Shown here: positions 18,701 through 27,250 of the stretch, in pieces
How positions within the stretch are numbered: position 1 is the stretch's first letter
Layout of the letters: each line of letters starts with the position of its first letter
From: Acidimicrobiaceae bacterium
GTDB lineage: Bacteria > Actinomycetota > Acidimicrobiia > Acidimicrobiales > RAAP-2
Reading direction: 5' to 3'
Assembly: GCA_003138855.1 (NCBI GenBank)
Contig: PLHF01000080.1
Span: forward strand, 40,653-104,652
DNA: 64,000 nucleotides
Program-made: the position numbers and the translations under genes
The notes under the pieces: generated by a model
What the model was told of the DNA's origin: nothing
Seen by the model: only the letters and a program-made list of their open reading frames with translations
Database searches by the model: none

Positions 18701-20203
18701 ATGCTCGACCTGCTCACCGGCTTTGTGGCCGAGCTCCGGGCTGCGGGCATCCCGGTGTCCCTGACCGAGCACCTCGACGCCGCCGAGACCCTGCGCCACG
18801 TCCCGATGGAGGACCGCGAGGCCATCAAGTACACCCTCGGGGCCAGCCTGGTGAAGTCCTCCACCCACTGGCGGGCGTACGAGACGGCCTTCGAGATCTA
18901 CTTCTCCCTGCGGGGTCCCGACTACCGGATCGAGGAGGACGGGGCCGAAGGCGAGGGCCACCGGGGGGACGACGGCGAGGACGTGTCGATCCCCGGCCAG
19001 GGCAGCCGGCGCGGCCAGGGCCAGGGCCGGGGCAGCGGCGGGGGGCAGGAGGGCATGACCCCCGAGGAGCTGGCCGAACTGCTCTACAAGGCGCTGCTCG
19101 GCGCCAACAGTGCCATTGTGGCCGCAGTGGCCAGACAAGCGGTGTCGCGTTATGCGGGCATGGAGGCCGGGCGGCCGGTGGGCGGGACCTACTACCTCTA
19201 CCGGACCCTGCGGAACCTCGACCTCGACCGGGTGCTCGAACAGCTGGTCGACCAGGCCCGTGCCGCCACCTCGTCGCTCAATGCGGACACGCCGCCGGGT
19301 GATGGTGCCCCGCCGGCCACCCTCACCCCGCTGGAAGAACGACTGCTCCGTGATGAGTACCAGTCCCGCATCGATCAGCTCCGCCAGGAGATCGAGAACG
19401 AGATCCGCCGCCGGCTGGTCGCCGACCGGGGGAGCGAGGCCCTGGCCAAGTCCCTGCGCAAGCCGCTGCCCGAGGACATCGACATGATGCACGCCACCCG
19501 TGACGAGCTGGTCGCGCTGCGCAAGTCGCTGCAGCCGCTGTCACGGAAGCTGGCGGTCCGGCTCGCCCGCAAACGGCGCCATGGCCGCAAGGGAGCGCTC
19601 GACTTCCGTTCGACCGTCCGCCACTCGCTGTCCACGGGCGGTGTCCCGGTCGATCCCAAGTTCCGTTACCCGAGGCCCTCGAAACCGGAGATCGTGGTCA
19701 TCGCCGACATCTCGGGCTCGGTGGCCTCCTTCGCCCGCTTCACACTCCACCTCGTTCACGCCATCAGCTCGCAGTTCTCCAAAGTGCGGAGCTTCGTGTT
19801 CATCGACGGGATCGACGAGGTGAGCCGGTTCTTCGACGGCGCCGACGACCCCTCCGAGGCAGTGCACCGGATCAACACCGAGGCGGACGTCATCTGGGTG
19901 GACGGCCACTCCGACTACGGCCACGCCTTCACCGTGTTCTGGGAGCGGTGGGGCGAGGAGATCACCCCGCGGACCAGCGTGCTGCTGCTGGGGGACGCCC
20001 GCAACAACTACCACGCCTCCCAGGCATGGGTGGTCAAGGAGCTGCGCGCCCGGGCCCGCCACGTCTACTGGCTCAATCCCGAGCCTCGGGCTTACTGGAA
20101 CTCGGGGGACTCGATCGTGGGCGAGTACGCCGTCCACTGTGACGACGTCGTCGAGGTCCGCACCCTCCGTCAGCTGGAGCGCTTCGTGGGGGAGCTGGCA
20201 TGA
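18701..20203 (+). CDS. VWA domain-containing protein, CoxE-like
   Basis: The 500-residue protein starts 18 bases after the MoxR gene. Residues 1-70 resemble the CoxE N-terminus (LLTGFVAELRAAGIPVSLTE); a charged Gly/Gln/Arg-rich linker lies around residues 85-115. A VWA domain occupies about residues 325-500 with the MIDAS motif DISGSVASF (DxSxS) and later LGDARNNY. VWA proteins of this type bind their substrate while the MoxR ATPase remodels it. No membrane segment is visible, so a cytoplasmic role is likely. Confidence 0.87.
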   Translation: MLDLLTGFVAELRAAGIPVSLTEHLDAAETLRHVPMEDREAIKYTLGASLVKSSTHWRAYETAFEIYFSLRGPDYRIEEDGAEGEGHRGDDGEDVSIPGQGSRRGQGQGRGSGGGQEGMTPEELAELLYKALLGANSAIVAAVARQAVSRYAGMEAGRPVGGTYYLYRTLRNLDLDRVLEQLVDQARAATSSLNADTPPGDGAPPATLTPLEERLLRDEYQSRIDQLRQEIENEIRRRLVADRGSEALAKSLRKPLPEDIDMMHATRDELVALRKSLQPLSRKLAVRLARKRRHGRKGALDFRSTVRHSLSTGGVPVDPKFRYPRPSKPEIVVIADISGSVASFARFTLHLVHAISSQFSKVRSFVFIDGIDEVSRFFDGADDPSEAVHRINTEADVIWVDGHSDYGHAFTVFWERWGEEITPRTSVLLLGDARNNYHASQAWVVKELRARARHVYWLNPEPRAYWNSGDSIVGEYAVHCDDVVEVRTLRQLERFVGELA

Positions 20204-20973
20204 CCGGGGGGCCCGGCGGGTTCGACGGGCACCCGGGGGCCGGAGGCGGTGGCGGCGGGTCCCCGGCCCCACCGGCCGGGATCCGCACGGTGCCGCCCCG
20301 GTCGGACACCGCGACCCGCGTGGTGCTGGTCCGCCACGGCGAGGCGGTGTGCAACGTGTCCGGGGTGTGCGGCGGCCACATCGGCTGTGAGGGGCTGACC
20401 GATCGGGGCAGGGGACAGGTGGAGACGCTCCGCGACCGCCTGGCCGAGACCGGCGAGCTGGCCGGGGTCGATGCGCTGTACGCCAGTGTGCTGCCTCGGG
20501 CCATCGAGACCGCCGAGCTGCTGTCCCCGGCGTTGGCCCGTCCCGGGCCCCACGGGCACGGAAGGTCGGTGGTCGAGCTGGTCACCGAGTGTGGCCTGTG
20601 CGAGCTCCACCCCGGCAAGGCCGACGGGATGACCTGGGCCGAGTTCACCGTCGAGTTCGGGGACCTTGACTGGGGAAGCGACCCGGGCCGGGTGATCGCC
20701 CCCGGTGGCGAGAGTTGGACCGGTTTCGTCAACCGGGTGGCCGAGAGCCTCGACACCCTGGCGGCGCGCCATTCCGGCCAGCTGGTGGTGGTCGCCTGCC
20801 ACGCCGGGGTGATCGAGGCGTCGATGCTGGCCAAGGTGCCGGTGGCCGGCGGACTGGAAGGGGCCCGGCTCCAACTGCGAACCCACCATGCCTCGCTCAC
20901 CACCTGGGAGATCGACGAGGGCAGGTGGCGCCTGCTCGCGTACAACGACGCAGCCCACCTGGCCGGCCGGTGA
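20200..20973 (+). CDS. Histidine phosphatase (phosphoglycerate mutase-like) family protein
   Basis: The 257-residue protein has a Gly/Pro-rich N-terminus (residues 1-38), then VVLVRHGEAV with the catalytic RHG histidine at about residue 46, LYASVLPRAIETAELL, and the second histidine in VVVACHAGVIEAS. It overlaps the VWA gene by ATGA, so it is probably translated with it. The family covers phosphatases acting on sugar phosphates, nucleotides and phosphoproteins; the substrate cannot be told from sequence. Confidence 0.85.
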   Translation: MTGGPGGFDGHPGAGGGGGGSPAPPAGIRTVPPRSDTATRVVLVRHGEAVCNVSGVCGGHIGCEGLTDRGRGQVETLRDRLAETGELAGVDALYASVLPRAIETAELLSPALARPGPHGHGRSVVELVTECGLCELHPGKADGMTWAEFTVEFGDLDWGSDPGRVIAPGGESWTGFVNRVAESLDTLAARHSGQLVVVACHAGVIEASMLAKVPVAGGLEGARLQLRTHHASLTTWEIDEGRWRLLAYNDAAHLAGR

Positions 20974-21037
20974 GGTGGGGCGCGAGCAGGCCCGCGAGTA
21001 GCAGGCCTGCTGTCACGCCCCGGTGGTCAGTCGGCTC
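20974..21037. other. Convergent gap without clear terminator
   Basis: The 64 bases between the convergent phosphatase gene and the GH25-like gene contain a perfect 12-bp palindrome at 21000-21011 but no hairpin followed by T residues on either strand. Confidence 0.35.
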
Positions 21038-22630
21038 TCAACAGGCGTAGTCGTGGTCGAAGCCGTTGGTGGTCTGTCCATCGGTGTACTGGACCAGCCA
21101 TACCGGGCCCGAGGCGAAGTTGTAGCCCGAGCAGTACTGACTGGGGTTGAACGGTGGGCTGTCGGTGCCGTAGTTGGCCACCCACTCGGGTACCGACGGC
21201 GAGTAGCTCCCCACGATGGACGACCAGTGCGACACCTGGGAGTAGATCCCCACATTGTTGACGCCCTCGGCCTGCAGGCCCTGGATGGACCCCTGGACGA
21301 AGGCGGCGTTCTGGGACGTGTCGCCCGACCACGACGGGTCTCCCTCGACGTCGAGCCACCAGGTGACGGCGGTGTTCACTCCGGCGTTCTGCGCCGCCTG
21401 GAACGCGAACTGGGCGTCGTTGTATCCCGCGTTGCAGGCGTCGTCACCGTTGCAGACGGCCGGCCCCGACGCCTGCGAATCGAAGGTCAGGTAGATGTAG
21501 AGGTTGAGACCGCCCCCGGCCCAGGCCGCCTCGGAAGCCAGGCATGGGTTGACGTACGCGCCTGACGCTCCGGTGACCTGCACGACTCCGACCTGGTACG
21601 GGCCCGGTGGCAAGCCGCTGCACTGCCAAGTGGAGATGTCGTACCCGGTGGAGCCCGACGGGTAGGCGGGGTCCGCCGCCGGCGCACCGGACGCCACCGC
21701 GATGGCCATGCCCTGGACCGGTTGATTGAGGTGGGGTGGCGCCGACCCGTAGTAACCGGCACCGCCGAAGTTGAAGACCAGGCCGGCACTGTCGGTGAAC
21801 CAGTAGCCGTTGCCGGACCGGGTGGCCCCCATGGCCACGATGGGGCGGGACAGGTGCTCACCCCCGGTCGACCCGAAAAAGGGAGCGTCACCGAAGGCGA
21901 ACACGCCCCCGTCGGATGCGACCAGCCAGTAGCCCCCTCCGTCCGGTGTGGCGGCCATCGAGACCACCGGCTTCTGCAGCGTCAGGGCGCCGGTCGACCC
22001 GTGGAAGGCGGCGTCGCCGAAGGCGAAGATGCCGCCGTCGCTGGCCACCAGCCAGTAGCCCCCGCCATCGGCGGTCGGAGCCATGCCGACCACCGGCATG
22101 TTGAGGGTGAGGGCACCGGTCGACCCGTGGAAACCGGCGTCGCCGAAGGAGAAGATCCCCCCGTCGCTGGCGACCAGCCAGTAGCCGTTGCCATCCGGCG
22201 TGGCGGCCATTCCGACGATGGGCTTGTTGAGGTGCTGCCCGCCCATCGACCCGTGGAAGGCGGCGTTGCCGAAGGCGAAAATCCCCCCGTCGGAGGCGTC
22301 GAGCCAGTATCCCCCGGCGTCCGGCGTGGCAGCCATGCCCACCACCGGCTCGTTGAGGTGCTGCCCACCCATCGACCCGTAGCTGGGGAGGCCGCCGAAG
22401 GAAAAGACGCCACCGTCACTGGCCACCAACCAGTAGGCGGACACCTGGGCCGAGGGGGTGGCTGCCGGTGTGGCTGCCGGGGTGGCTGCCCCGCCGGTGC
22501 CGGGCAGCAGGAGAAGGGCCACCAGGATCGCTGCCAGCGCTGTCAGGGTCCCCCGCACGCCCGGTCCGCCGGTCATTCGGGTCGCCATCGATCGCCTGGC
22601 ACTCTGTTGTTGCTCGGGGGCATGGTTCAT
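21038..22630 (-). CDS. Secreted protein with six 42-residue SDGG repeats and a GH25-like C-terminal domain
   Basis: The 530-residue product has a basic N-terminus, one hydrophobic segment (about residues 28-44) and an Ala-rich likely signal-peptidase site. Six consecutive repeats of about 42 residues follow (about 65-316), with a consensus like GYWLVASDGGIFAFGDA then HGSTG...PVVGMAATPDG. The C-terminal part (about 330-530) starts GYDISTWQC and has WWLDVEGDPSW, resembling the Asp and DxE acidic residues of GH25 muramidases or DUF1906-type glycoside hydrolase-like domains. A cell-wall-binding or wall-degrading role is plausible. Such SDGG repeats recur in secreted actinobacterial proteins; their ligand is unknown to me. 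ATG at 22630 used; an ATG 14 codons later is also possible. Confidence 0.75.
   Translation of the reverse strand: MNHAPEQQQSARRSMATRMTGGPGVRGTLTALAAILVALLLLPGTGGAATPAATPAATPSAQVSAYWLVASDGGVFSFGGLPSYGSMGGQHLNEPVVGMAATPDAGGYWLDASDGGIFAFGNAAFHGSMGGQHLNKPIVGMAATPDGNGYWLVASDGGIFSFGDAGFHGSTGALTLNMPVVGMAPTADGGGYWLVASDGGIFAFGDAAFHGSTGALTLQKPVVSMAATPDGGGYWLVASDGGVFAFGDAPFFGSTGGEHLSRPIVAMGATRSGNGYWFTDSAGLVFNFGGAGYYGSAPPHLNQPVQGMAIAVASGAPAADPAYPSGSTGYDISTWQCSGLPPGPYQVGVVQVTGASGAYVNPCLASEAAWAGGGLNLYIYLTFDSQASGPAVCNGDDACNAGYNDAQFAFQAAQNAGVNTAVTWWLDVEGDPSWSGDTSQNAAFVQGSIQGLQAEGVNNVGIYSQVSHWSSIVGSYSPSVPEWVANYGTDSPPFNPSQYCSGYNFASGPVWLVQYTDGQTTNGFDHDYAC
21683..22438 (-). repeat. Six tandem 126-bp repeats encoding SDGG units
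   Basis: Six in-frame units of about 126 bp (42 codons, the last 41) lie head to tail. Units 2-5 are the most alike; the first and sixth are diverged (the sixth lacks SDGG). Likely grown by unequal crossing-over, and a candidate for copy-number variation among strains. Confidence 0.8.
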
Positions 22631-22808
22631 CAGCGACGGGGTCTCCAGGTGGTTTGGACGTAGTCACCGCATAGGGCAGACGCGACACGGTCGGGGTGAG
22701 CGCCGCGATCGGATGGGCCAGGAGGTGACCCTCCCATTGTGGTGGCCATCGGTGCCCGGGTCAACAACACCCCCGAGGTGCGGCGATCGAAGTGCCGATC
22801 GCTGCAGG

Positions 22809-24167
22809 TCAGCTGCGCAGGAGTTCGGCCACGCCGAAGGCCAGGTCGAGGGCCTGTCGGCCGTTGAGCCGGGGGTCACAGGCGGTGGTGTAGCGCTGGT
22901 CGAGCTGTCCTTCCACGATCTCCTCGACGCCACCCAGGCACTCGGTGACGTCGTCCCCGGTCAGCTCCACGTGCACGCCCCCGGGCCAGGTGCCGACCTC
23001 CCGGTGGGCGCGGAAGAAGCCCTTCAGCTCGGCGATGATGTCGTCGAACCTCCGGGTCTTGCGGCCCCCTTCGGCGGTGAAGGTGTTGCCGTGCATCGGG
23101 TCGCACATCCACACGACCGGGTGGCCCTCGGAACGGACGGCGCGCAGGAGCGGAGGCAAGGTGGCGTCGACGGCAGCCGCGCCGAACCGGGTGATCAGGG
23201 TGAGTCGGCCCGGGATCCGGCCGGGATTGAGGCGCTCGCACAGGGCGACGACGTCGTCGGCCGTGGCCGAGGGGCCGACCTTGGATCCCACCGGGTTGTG
23301 GATGCCGGAGAGGAACTCGCAGTGGGCTCCGTCGAGCTGGCGGGTCCGCTCGCCCACCCAGAGCATGTGGGCCGAGCAGTCGTACCAGTCGCCGGTGAGC
23401 GAGTCCCGACGGGTCAAGGCCTCCTCGTAGTCGAGGATCAGCGCCTCGTGGCTGGTCCAGAAGTTCACCTGGTGCAGGGTGTCCTCCGCCGTGAGATTGA
23501 TGCCGCAGGCCGCCATGAACCGCAGGGCGCGGTCGATCCCCTCGGCGATGTCATCAAAGCGCCGGCCTTCGGTCGAGGAGGCCACGAACTCCTGGTTCCA
23601 GGCGTGGATCTGGCTCAGATCGGCGAACCCACCCTTGGTGAAGGCCCGCAGCAGATTGAGGGTGGAGACCGACTGCTGATAGGCAGCCACCAACCGCGCC
23701 GGGTCCGGGACGCGGGCGCCCGGCTCGGGGAGGTCGTCGTTGACCATGTGGCCCCGGAAGGAGTCCAGCACGAGGTCGCCGACCTGCTCGGTGGGGGAGG
23801 TGCGCGGCTTGGCGAACTGGCCGGCGATGCGGCCCACCTTGACGACCGGCACCCCCGCTCCGTAGGTGAGGACGACCGCCATCTGGAGGATGACCTTCAG
23901 CTTGTCGCGGATCCCGTCGGCGCTGAACTCGGTGAACGACTCGGCGCAGTCGCCGGCCTGGAGCACGAAGGCCTTGCCCTGGGCGGCTTCGCCGAGCGCC
24001 CGGGTCAGGTGCCGGGCCTCACCGGCGAAGACCAGGGGCGGCAGCCCGTTCAGCTGCGCGTGGACGCGCTTCAGCTCGCGCTCGTCGGGCCAGCGGGGTT
24101 GCTGGGCCGCGCGCTTCGATCTCCACGAGTCGGGCGTCCAGGCTGCGGTGGGGGGCGGAGTGGCCAC
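22809..24167 (-). CDS. aroG: 3-deoxy-7-phosphoheptulonate synthase, class II
   Basis: First enzyme of the shikimate pathway (PEP + erythrose 4-phosphate to DAHP). The 452-residue protein matches the plant/mycobacterial class II type: RAAQQPRWPDERELKRV, FVLQAGDCAESF, KVGRIAGQFAKPR, WVGERTRQLDGAHCEFL, NPVGSKVGP and WMCDPMHGNT. GTG at 24167 is chosen because longer starts (to 24248) would run across the start of the divergent LLM gene at 24206; the resulting length matches the family. The shared intergenic space is then only 38 bases. A 178-bp gap separates it from the GH25-like gene, with no clear signal seen. Confidence 0.94.
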   Translation of the reverse strand: MATPPPTAAWTPDSWRSKRAAQQPRWPDERELKRVHAQLNGLPPLVFAGEARHLTRALGEAAQGKAFVLQAGDCAESFTEFSADGIRDKLKVILQMAVVLTYGAGVPVVKVGRIAGQFAKPRTSPTEQVGDLVLDSFRGHMVNDDLPEPGARVPDPARLVAAYQQSVSTLNLLRAFTKGGFADLSQIHAWNQEFVASSTEGRRFDDIAEGIDRALRFMAACGINLTAEDTLHQVNFWTSHEALILDYEEALTRRDSLTGDWYDCSAHMLWVGERTRQLDGAHCEFLSGIHNPVGSKVGPSATADDVVALCERLNPGRIPGRLTLITRFGAAAVDATLPPLLRAVRSEGHPVVWMCDPMHGNTFTAEGGRKTRRFDDIIAELKGFFRAHREVGTWPGGVHVELTGDDVTECLGGVEEIVEGQLDQRYTTACDPRLNGRQALDLAFGVAELLRS

Positions 24168-24193
24168 GGCCAACAGCGTAAGGCCTCCGGCCC

Positions 24194-24199
24194 TAGGCT
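24194..24199 (+). promoter_or_regulatory. -10 box TAGGCT of the LLM oxidoreductase gene
   Basis: TAGGCT ends six bases before ATG 24206, again the leaderless spacing. It lies inside the very short divergent space shared with the DAHP synthase gene, so promoters of the two genes must overlap. Confidence 0.4.
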
Positions 24200-24205
24200 C
24201 GGGAC

Positions 24206-25135
24206 ATGGCACCATTCCGATTCGGAGTCCAGCTGTCCCGAGCTGCATCTGGCCGTGCCTGGCGCGACCTCGCCCGCACGATCGAGGGCCTCGGGTACTC
24301 GACCCTGTTCATCCCCGACCACTTCGAGGACCAGTTCGGCCCCCTGGTGGCGCTCACGGTGGCCGCCGAGGCCACCTCCACCCTCCGGGTGGGCTCCCTG
24401 GTCTTCGGCAACGACTACCGGCATCCGGTGGTCCTGGCCAAGGAGATCGCCACGCTCGACCTCGTCTCCGAGGGCCGGGTCGAATTCGGCCTGGGGGCGG
24501 GGTGGATGCGCGCCGACTACGAGCAGGCGGGCATCACCGAGGACGCAGCCGGCGTGCGGATCAGCCGCATGGCGGAGAGCCTGGCGGTGATGAAGTCGCT
24601 GTGGTCGGACGGCACGGCCACCTTCGAGGGGGAGCACTACCGGATCACCCGGGCCGTAGGCTTACCCGAGCCCCACCAGCGTCCCCATCCGCGGATCATC
24701 ATCGGCGGCGGCGGGCGGCGGGTACTGGGCATCGCCGCCCGCGAGGCCGACATCGTCGGTGTGAACCCGAGCCTGGCCGCCGGGCACATCGGGTCCGAGG
24801 TCCTCGAGACCACTACAGCCGAGTACTACCACCAGCGGTTGGCGTGGATCAGAGAGGCCGCCGGCGACCGGTTCGAGCGGCTCGAACTGCAGGTCCTGAC
24901 CTTCCTGGTCCAGGTCGTCCCGGATCGGGACGAGGCCATCGAGCGACTGGCCGGCCTGCTGGCGGTGACCCCCGAGCAGGTGGCCGGCTCGCCGATCGCG
25001 CTGGTCGGCACCACCGACCAGATCATCGAGACCCTGCGCCAGCGTCGTGAGCTGTACGGCTTCTCCTACATCGTGGTGCACGAGGCGGAGATGGAGGCGT
25101 TCGCGCCGGTGGTGGCAGTGTTGTCCGGTACCTGA
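24206..25135 (+). CDS. LLM-class (F420-dependent type) oxidoreductase
   Basis: The 309-residue product is a luciferase-like TIM-barrel protein: FRFGVQLSRAASGRAWRDLA, TLFIPDHFEDQFGPLVAL, LRVGSLVFGNDYRHPVVLAKE, SEGRVEFGLGAGWMRADYEQ and RIIIGGGGRRVL. The pattern is that of the TIGR03621 F420-dependent group; F420 versus FMN use is inferred from family, not proven. Substrate unknown. It is followed one base later by nadD. Confidence 0.85.
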   Translation: MAPFRFGVQLSRAASGRAWRDLARTIEGLGYSTLFIPDHFEDQFGPLVALTVAAEATSTLRVGSLVFGNDYRHPVVLAKEIATLDLVSEGRVEFGLGAGWMRADYEQAGITEDAAGVRISRMAESLAVMKSLWSDGTATFEGEHYRITRAVGLPEPHQRPHPRIIIGGGGRRVLGIAAREADIVGVNPSLAAGHIGSEVLETTTAEYYHQRLAWIREAAGDRFERLELQVLTFLVQVVPDRDEAIERLAGLLAVTPEQVAGSPIALVGTTDQIIETLRQRRELYGFSYIVVHEAEMEAFAPVVAVLSGT

Positions 25136-25136
25136 G

Positions 25137-25757
25137 ATGGTGAGGGAGGCGGTTCCCGAGGCGGCGAGGGTGGCCACCCGGATCGGGATCTTCGGCGGCA
25201 CGTTCGATCCGATCCACTGCGCCCATGTGGAAGTGGCCGAGGCGGTGCGCCAGGCCCTGGGGCTCGACCGCATGCTGCTGGTGGTGGCCAACGAGCCCTG
25301 GCAGAAGCAGGGTCGCCCGGTGACGCCGGCGGAGGACCGCTACGCGATGGTGGCGGCAGCAGCGGAGGGACGGCCCGGACTGGAGCCGTGCCGGATGGAG
25401 ATCGACCGGGGTGGGCCGTCCTACACGATCGACACGGTCGAGCAGCTTCGGCGCCTCGAGCCACAGGCGGTGCTGATCCTGGTGGTCGGCTCCGACGTCG
25501 TGGCCGAGCTCCCCACATGGAAGGACGAGCCCGCACTGCGCGATCTGGTGACCCTGGCAGTGGTCGGCCGGCCGGGCGCCCCCAGGGTGGCCCCACCTCC
25601 CGGCTGGCATGGCGTCGACGTGTCGGTGGCACCCTTCGACGTCTCGAGCACCGAGCTCCGGAGGCGCATCGAGGCGGGGGAGCCGCTGGCGGGGCTGGTT
25701 CCCGACCCGGTCATCCATTGCATCGTGCAACGAGGTCTGTACGCTACGGGGAGATGA
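25137..25757 (+). CDS. nadD: Nicotinate-nucleotide adenylyltransferase
   Basis: Makes deamido-NAD from nicotinate mononucleotide and ATP. The 206-residue product has the nucleotidyltransferase motif GIFGGTFDPIHCAHV (HxxH-type), the PWQKQG loop, LILVVGSDVVAELPTWK, and the C-terminal DVSSTELRRRIEAG. ATG at 25137 is one base after the LLM stop. The normal nadD neighbour rsfS lies one gene downstream. Confidence 0.95.
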   Translation: MVREAVPEAARVATRIGIFGGTFDPIHCAHVEVAEAVRQALGLDRMLLVVANEPWQKQGRPVTPAEDRYAMVAAAAEGRPGLEPCRMEIDRGGPSYTIDTVEQLRRLEPQAVLILVVGSDVVAELPTWKDEPALRDLVTLAVVGRPGAPRVAPPPGWHGVDVSVAPFDVSSTELRRRIEAGEPLAGLVPDPVIHCIVQRGLYATGR

Positions 25758-26212
25758 CTGTGCGGACGACGCCCACCGAGTCAGGCACCACCCCACGTCC
25801 CCCCGACCTGCATCCGCCGGTACCGGGTGATGCACCACCCGAGGTGGCAGGTGTCGGCCAGTCACCGACATCCCCGCCGAACGGGACCGATCCGCCTTCA
25901 GGGCCGGCCGGGGCCGGAGGCACCGACCGGCCCTGGCCTTCCCCTGATCGTCCCCGGACCGACAGCCGCCGGGCCCTCCGTGACGCCCGCCGCCAGCGGC
26001 GGCGGGCCTCGGTGGTGTGCGCCGTGGTGGTCGCCGTGTGTCTCGCCCTCACTATCCTGGTCGTGGACTTGGCCCGCAACCGGGCCGCGGGGCCCCAAGG
26101 GGTCGGACCCGCGCTCGCGCTCCTCCCCGTCACTCATCCCCGCTTCGTCCCGCTCGACCCGCAGCCCCCCGAAACCCACGGCGCAGCAGCGCCAGAAGGA
26201 GCCGACCCTTGA
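25754..26212 (+). CDS. Unknown single-pass membrane protein
   Basis: The 152-residue product has a Pro/Gly/Thr-rich N-terminal part (residues 1-70), an Arg-rich cluster (71-85), one membrane helix (about 86-107) and a short extracellular tail ending in PEGADP. It overlaps nadD by ATGA and rsfS by TTGA. Its place between nadD and rsfS is where many actinobacteria have a LytR-CpsA-Psr gene, and the proline-rich tail plus single helix resembles the N-terminus of such proteins, but the catalytic domain is absent. It may be a degenerate LCP relic or an unrelated anchor; no function is assigned. Confidence 0.6.
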   Translation: MTVRTTPTESGTTPRPPDLHPPVPGDAPPEVAGVGQSPTSPPNGTDPPSGPAGAGGTDRPWPSPDRPRTDSRRALRDARRQRRRASVVCAVVVAVCLALTILVVDLARNRAAGPQGVGPALALLPVTHPRFVPLDPQPPETHGAAAPEGADP

Positions 26213-26610
26213 CATCGACCAGCGCCGTGCCCGTCGTCGAACACGATGACCCCGCCGTCCCCGAAGTGAGCATCGTTGCGGCACGCGCTGCCGAGGCGAA
26301 GTCGGGGGAGGACACGGTCATCCTGGCGATGGGTGAGCTGCTGGGGGTCACCGACGCCTTCGTGATCACCAGCGGTCGCACGTCCCGCCAGGTCAAAGCC
26401 ATCGTCGACGAAGTGGAGCTGCAGGTCAAGGGGTCGGGCGGCCAGTCGCCGCTTCGGGTGGAGGGCCTCACCGACGCCCGCTGGGTCCTGATGGACTATG
26501 GCGAGTTCCTGGTGCACGTCTTTCTGGACGAGGCCCGCGAGTTCTACGACCTCGAGCACCTCTGGCTCGACGCACCCCGGATCCCCTGGGCCTTGCCCGC
26601 CCCGTCCTGA
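26209..26610 (+). CDS. rsfS: Ribosomal silencing factor RsfS
   Basis: Binds L14 and blocks subunit joining when nutrients are low. The 133-residue protein has the DUF143 pattern: AEAKSGEDTVILAMGELLGVTDAFVITSG, then SPLRVEGLTDARWVLMDYGEFLVHVF and YDLEHLWLDAPRI. TTG at 26209 has AAGGAG at 26195-26200, eight bases upstream, and overlaps the preceding stop; an in-frame GTG at 26227 lacks such a site. Confidence 0.92.
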   Translation: MTSTSAVPVVEHDDPAVPEVSIVAARAAEAKSGEDTVILAMGELLGVTDAFVITSGRTSRQVKAIVDEVELQVKGSGGQSPLRVEGLTDARWVLMDYGEFLVHVFLDEAREFYDLEHLWLDAPRIPWALPAPS

Positions 26611-26623
26611 GGCCGCCGACCGG

Positions 26624-27250
26624 TCACGGGAGCGGTGCCTGGGGCACGTAGGAGGTGCGATCCACCGGACCCGGCACCTGCACCCCGTTGGCCGTGGGAA
26701 CCTCGATCGGCTGGCCGGCGATCTGGAAGGTGACCCCGGTGACCCCGGGCTGTTGGGTGGCCGTGAACACGACCTGGGCGATGGCCAGGGTCTGATCAGG
26801 GCCAACCACCTGAATCGGGTTGGTGGTGAAGTTGACGGTGGCGATCCCACCGGCCACGGTGGTGACGACCTGCGTGCGGCTGCCGGTCAGGAAGCTCTGG
26901 AGGCCTGCCGCCGACTCGGCGGCGGTGGGCCCTTCGAGCAGGGCCCCGAGGATCTCGCTGAGGGTGGCAGGGATCTGGACGTCGCGGGACACCTCCACCA
27001 GATGCAGGCTGGGGGCGACCATGAAGATGGGCTCGGAGACACCCACCTCGGGCGGAAGCGTCGAGTTGACCGTGGTCGGAGGGACCGGATTCAAGAGGTG
27101 GAACGGCACATCCGACTTGGCGATCGCCGTGGGGCCCCCGGTGGTCGGGATCCCGCACGCCGCGCACGCCACCAGCGCCAGCATGGCCGCACCGGCAAGG
27201 AGTCGGGCGCTCCCACCACCCTGACCGCTCCGGCTGCTCGGACGGGTCAC
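26624..27250 (-). CDS. GerMN-domain lipoprotein, short LpqB-like
   Basis: The 208-residue product has a basic N-terminus, a hydrophobic stretch and a lipobox LVAC (Cys about residue 29; a second Cys follows three residues later), so it is a probable lipoprotein. The rest (about 60-208) looks like one GerMN domain, with LSEILGALLEGP, IATVNFTTNP and LAIAQVVFTATQQPGVTGV. Its GTG overlaps the stop of the sensor kinase gene (GTGA). In mycobacteria and relatives the order mtrA-mtrB-lpqB is conserved and LpqB modulates MtrB, but LpqB is about 580 residues with a beta-propeller; this protein keeps only the GerMN part. Confidence 0.78.
   Translation of the reverse strand: MTRPSSRSGQGGGSARLLAGAAMLALVACAACGIPTTGGPTAIAKSDVPFHLLNPVPPTTVNSTLPPEVGVSEPIFMVAPSLHLVEVSRDVQIPATLSEILGALLEGPTAAESAAGLQSFLTGSRTQVVTTVAGGIATVNFTTNPIQVVGPDQTLAIAQVVFTATQQPGVTGVTFQIAGQPIEVPTANGVQVPGPVDRTSYVPQAPLP

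Noticed and set aside
21683-22438. 126-bp repeats as a CRISPR or transposon array
   Set aside because: They are in-frame protein repeats without spacers or terminal inverted repeats.
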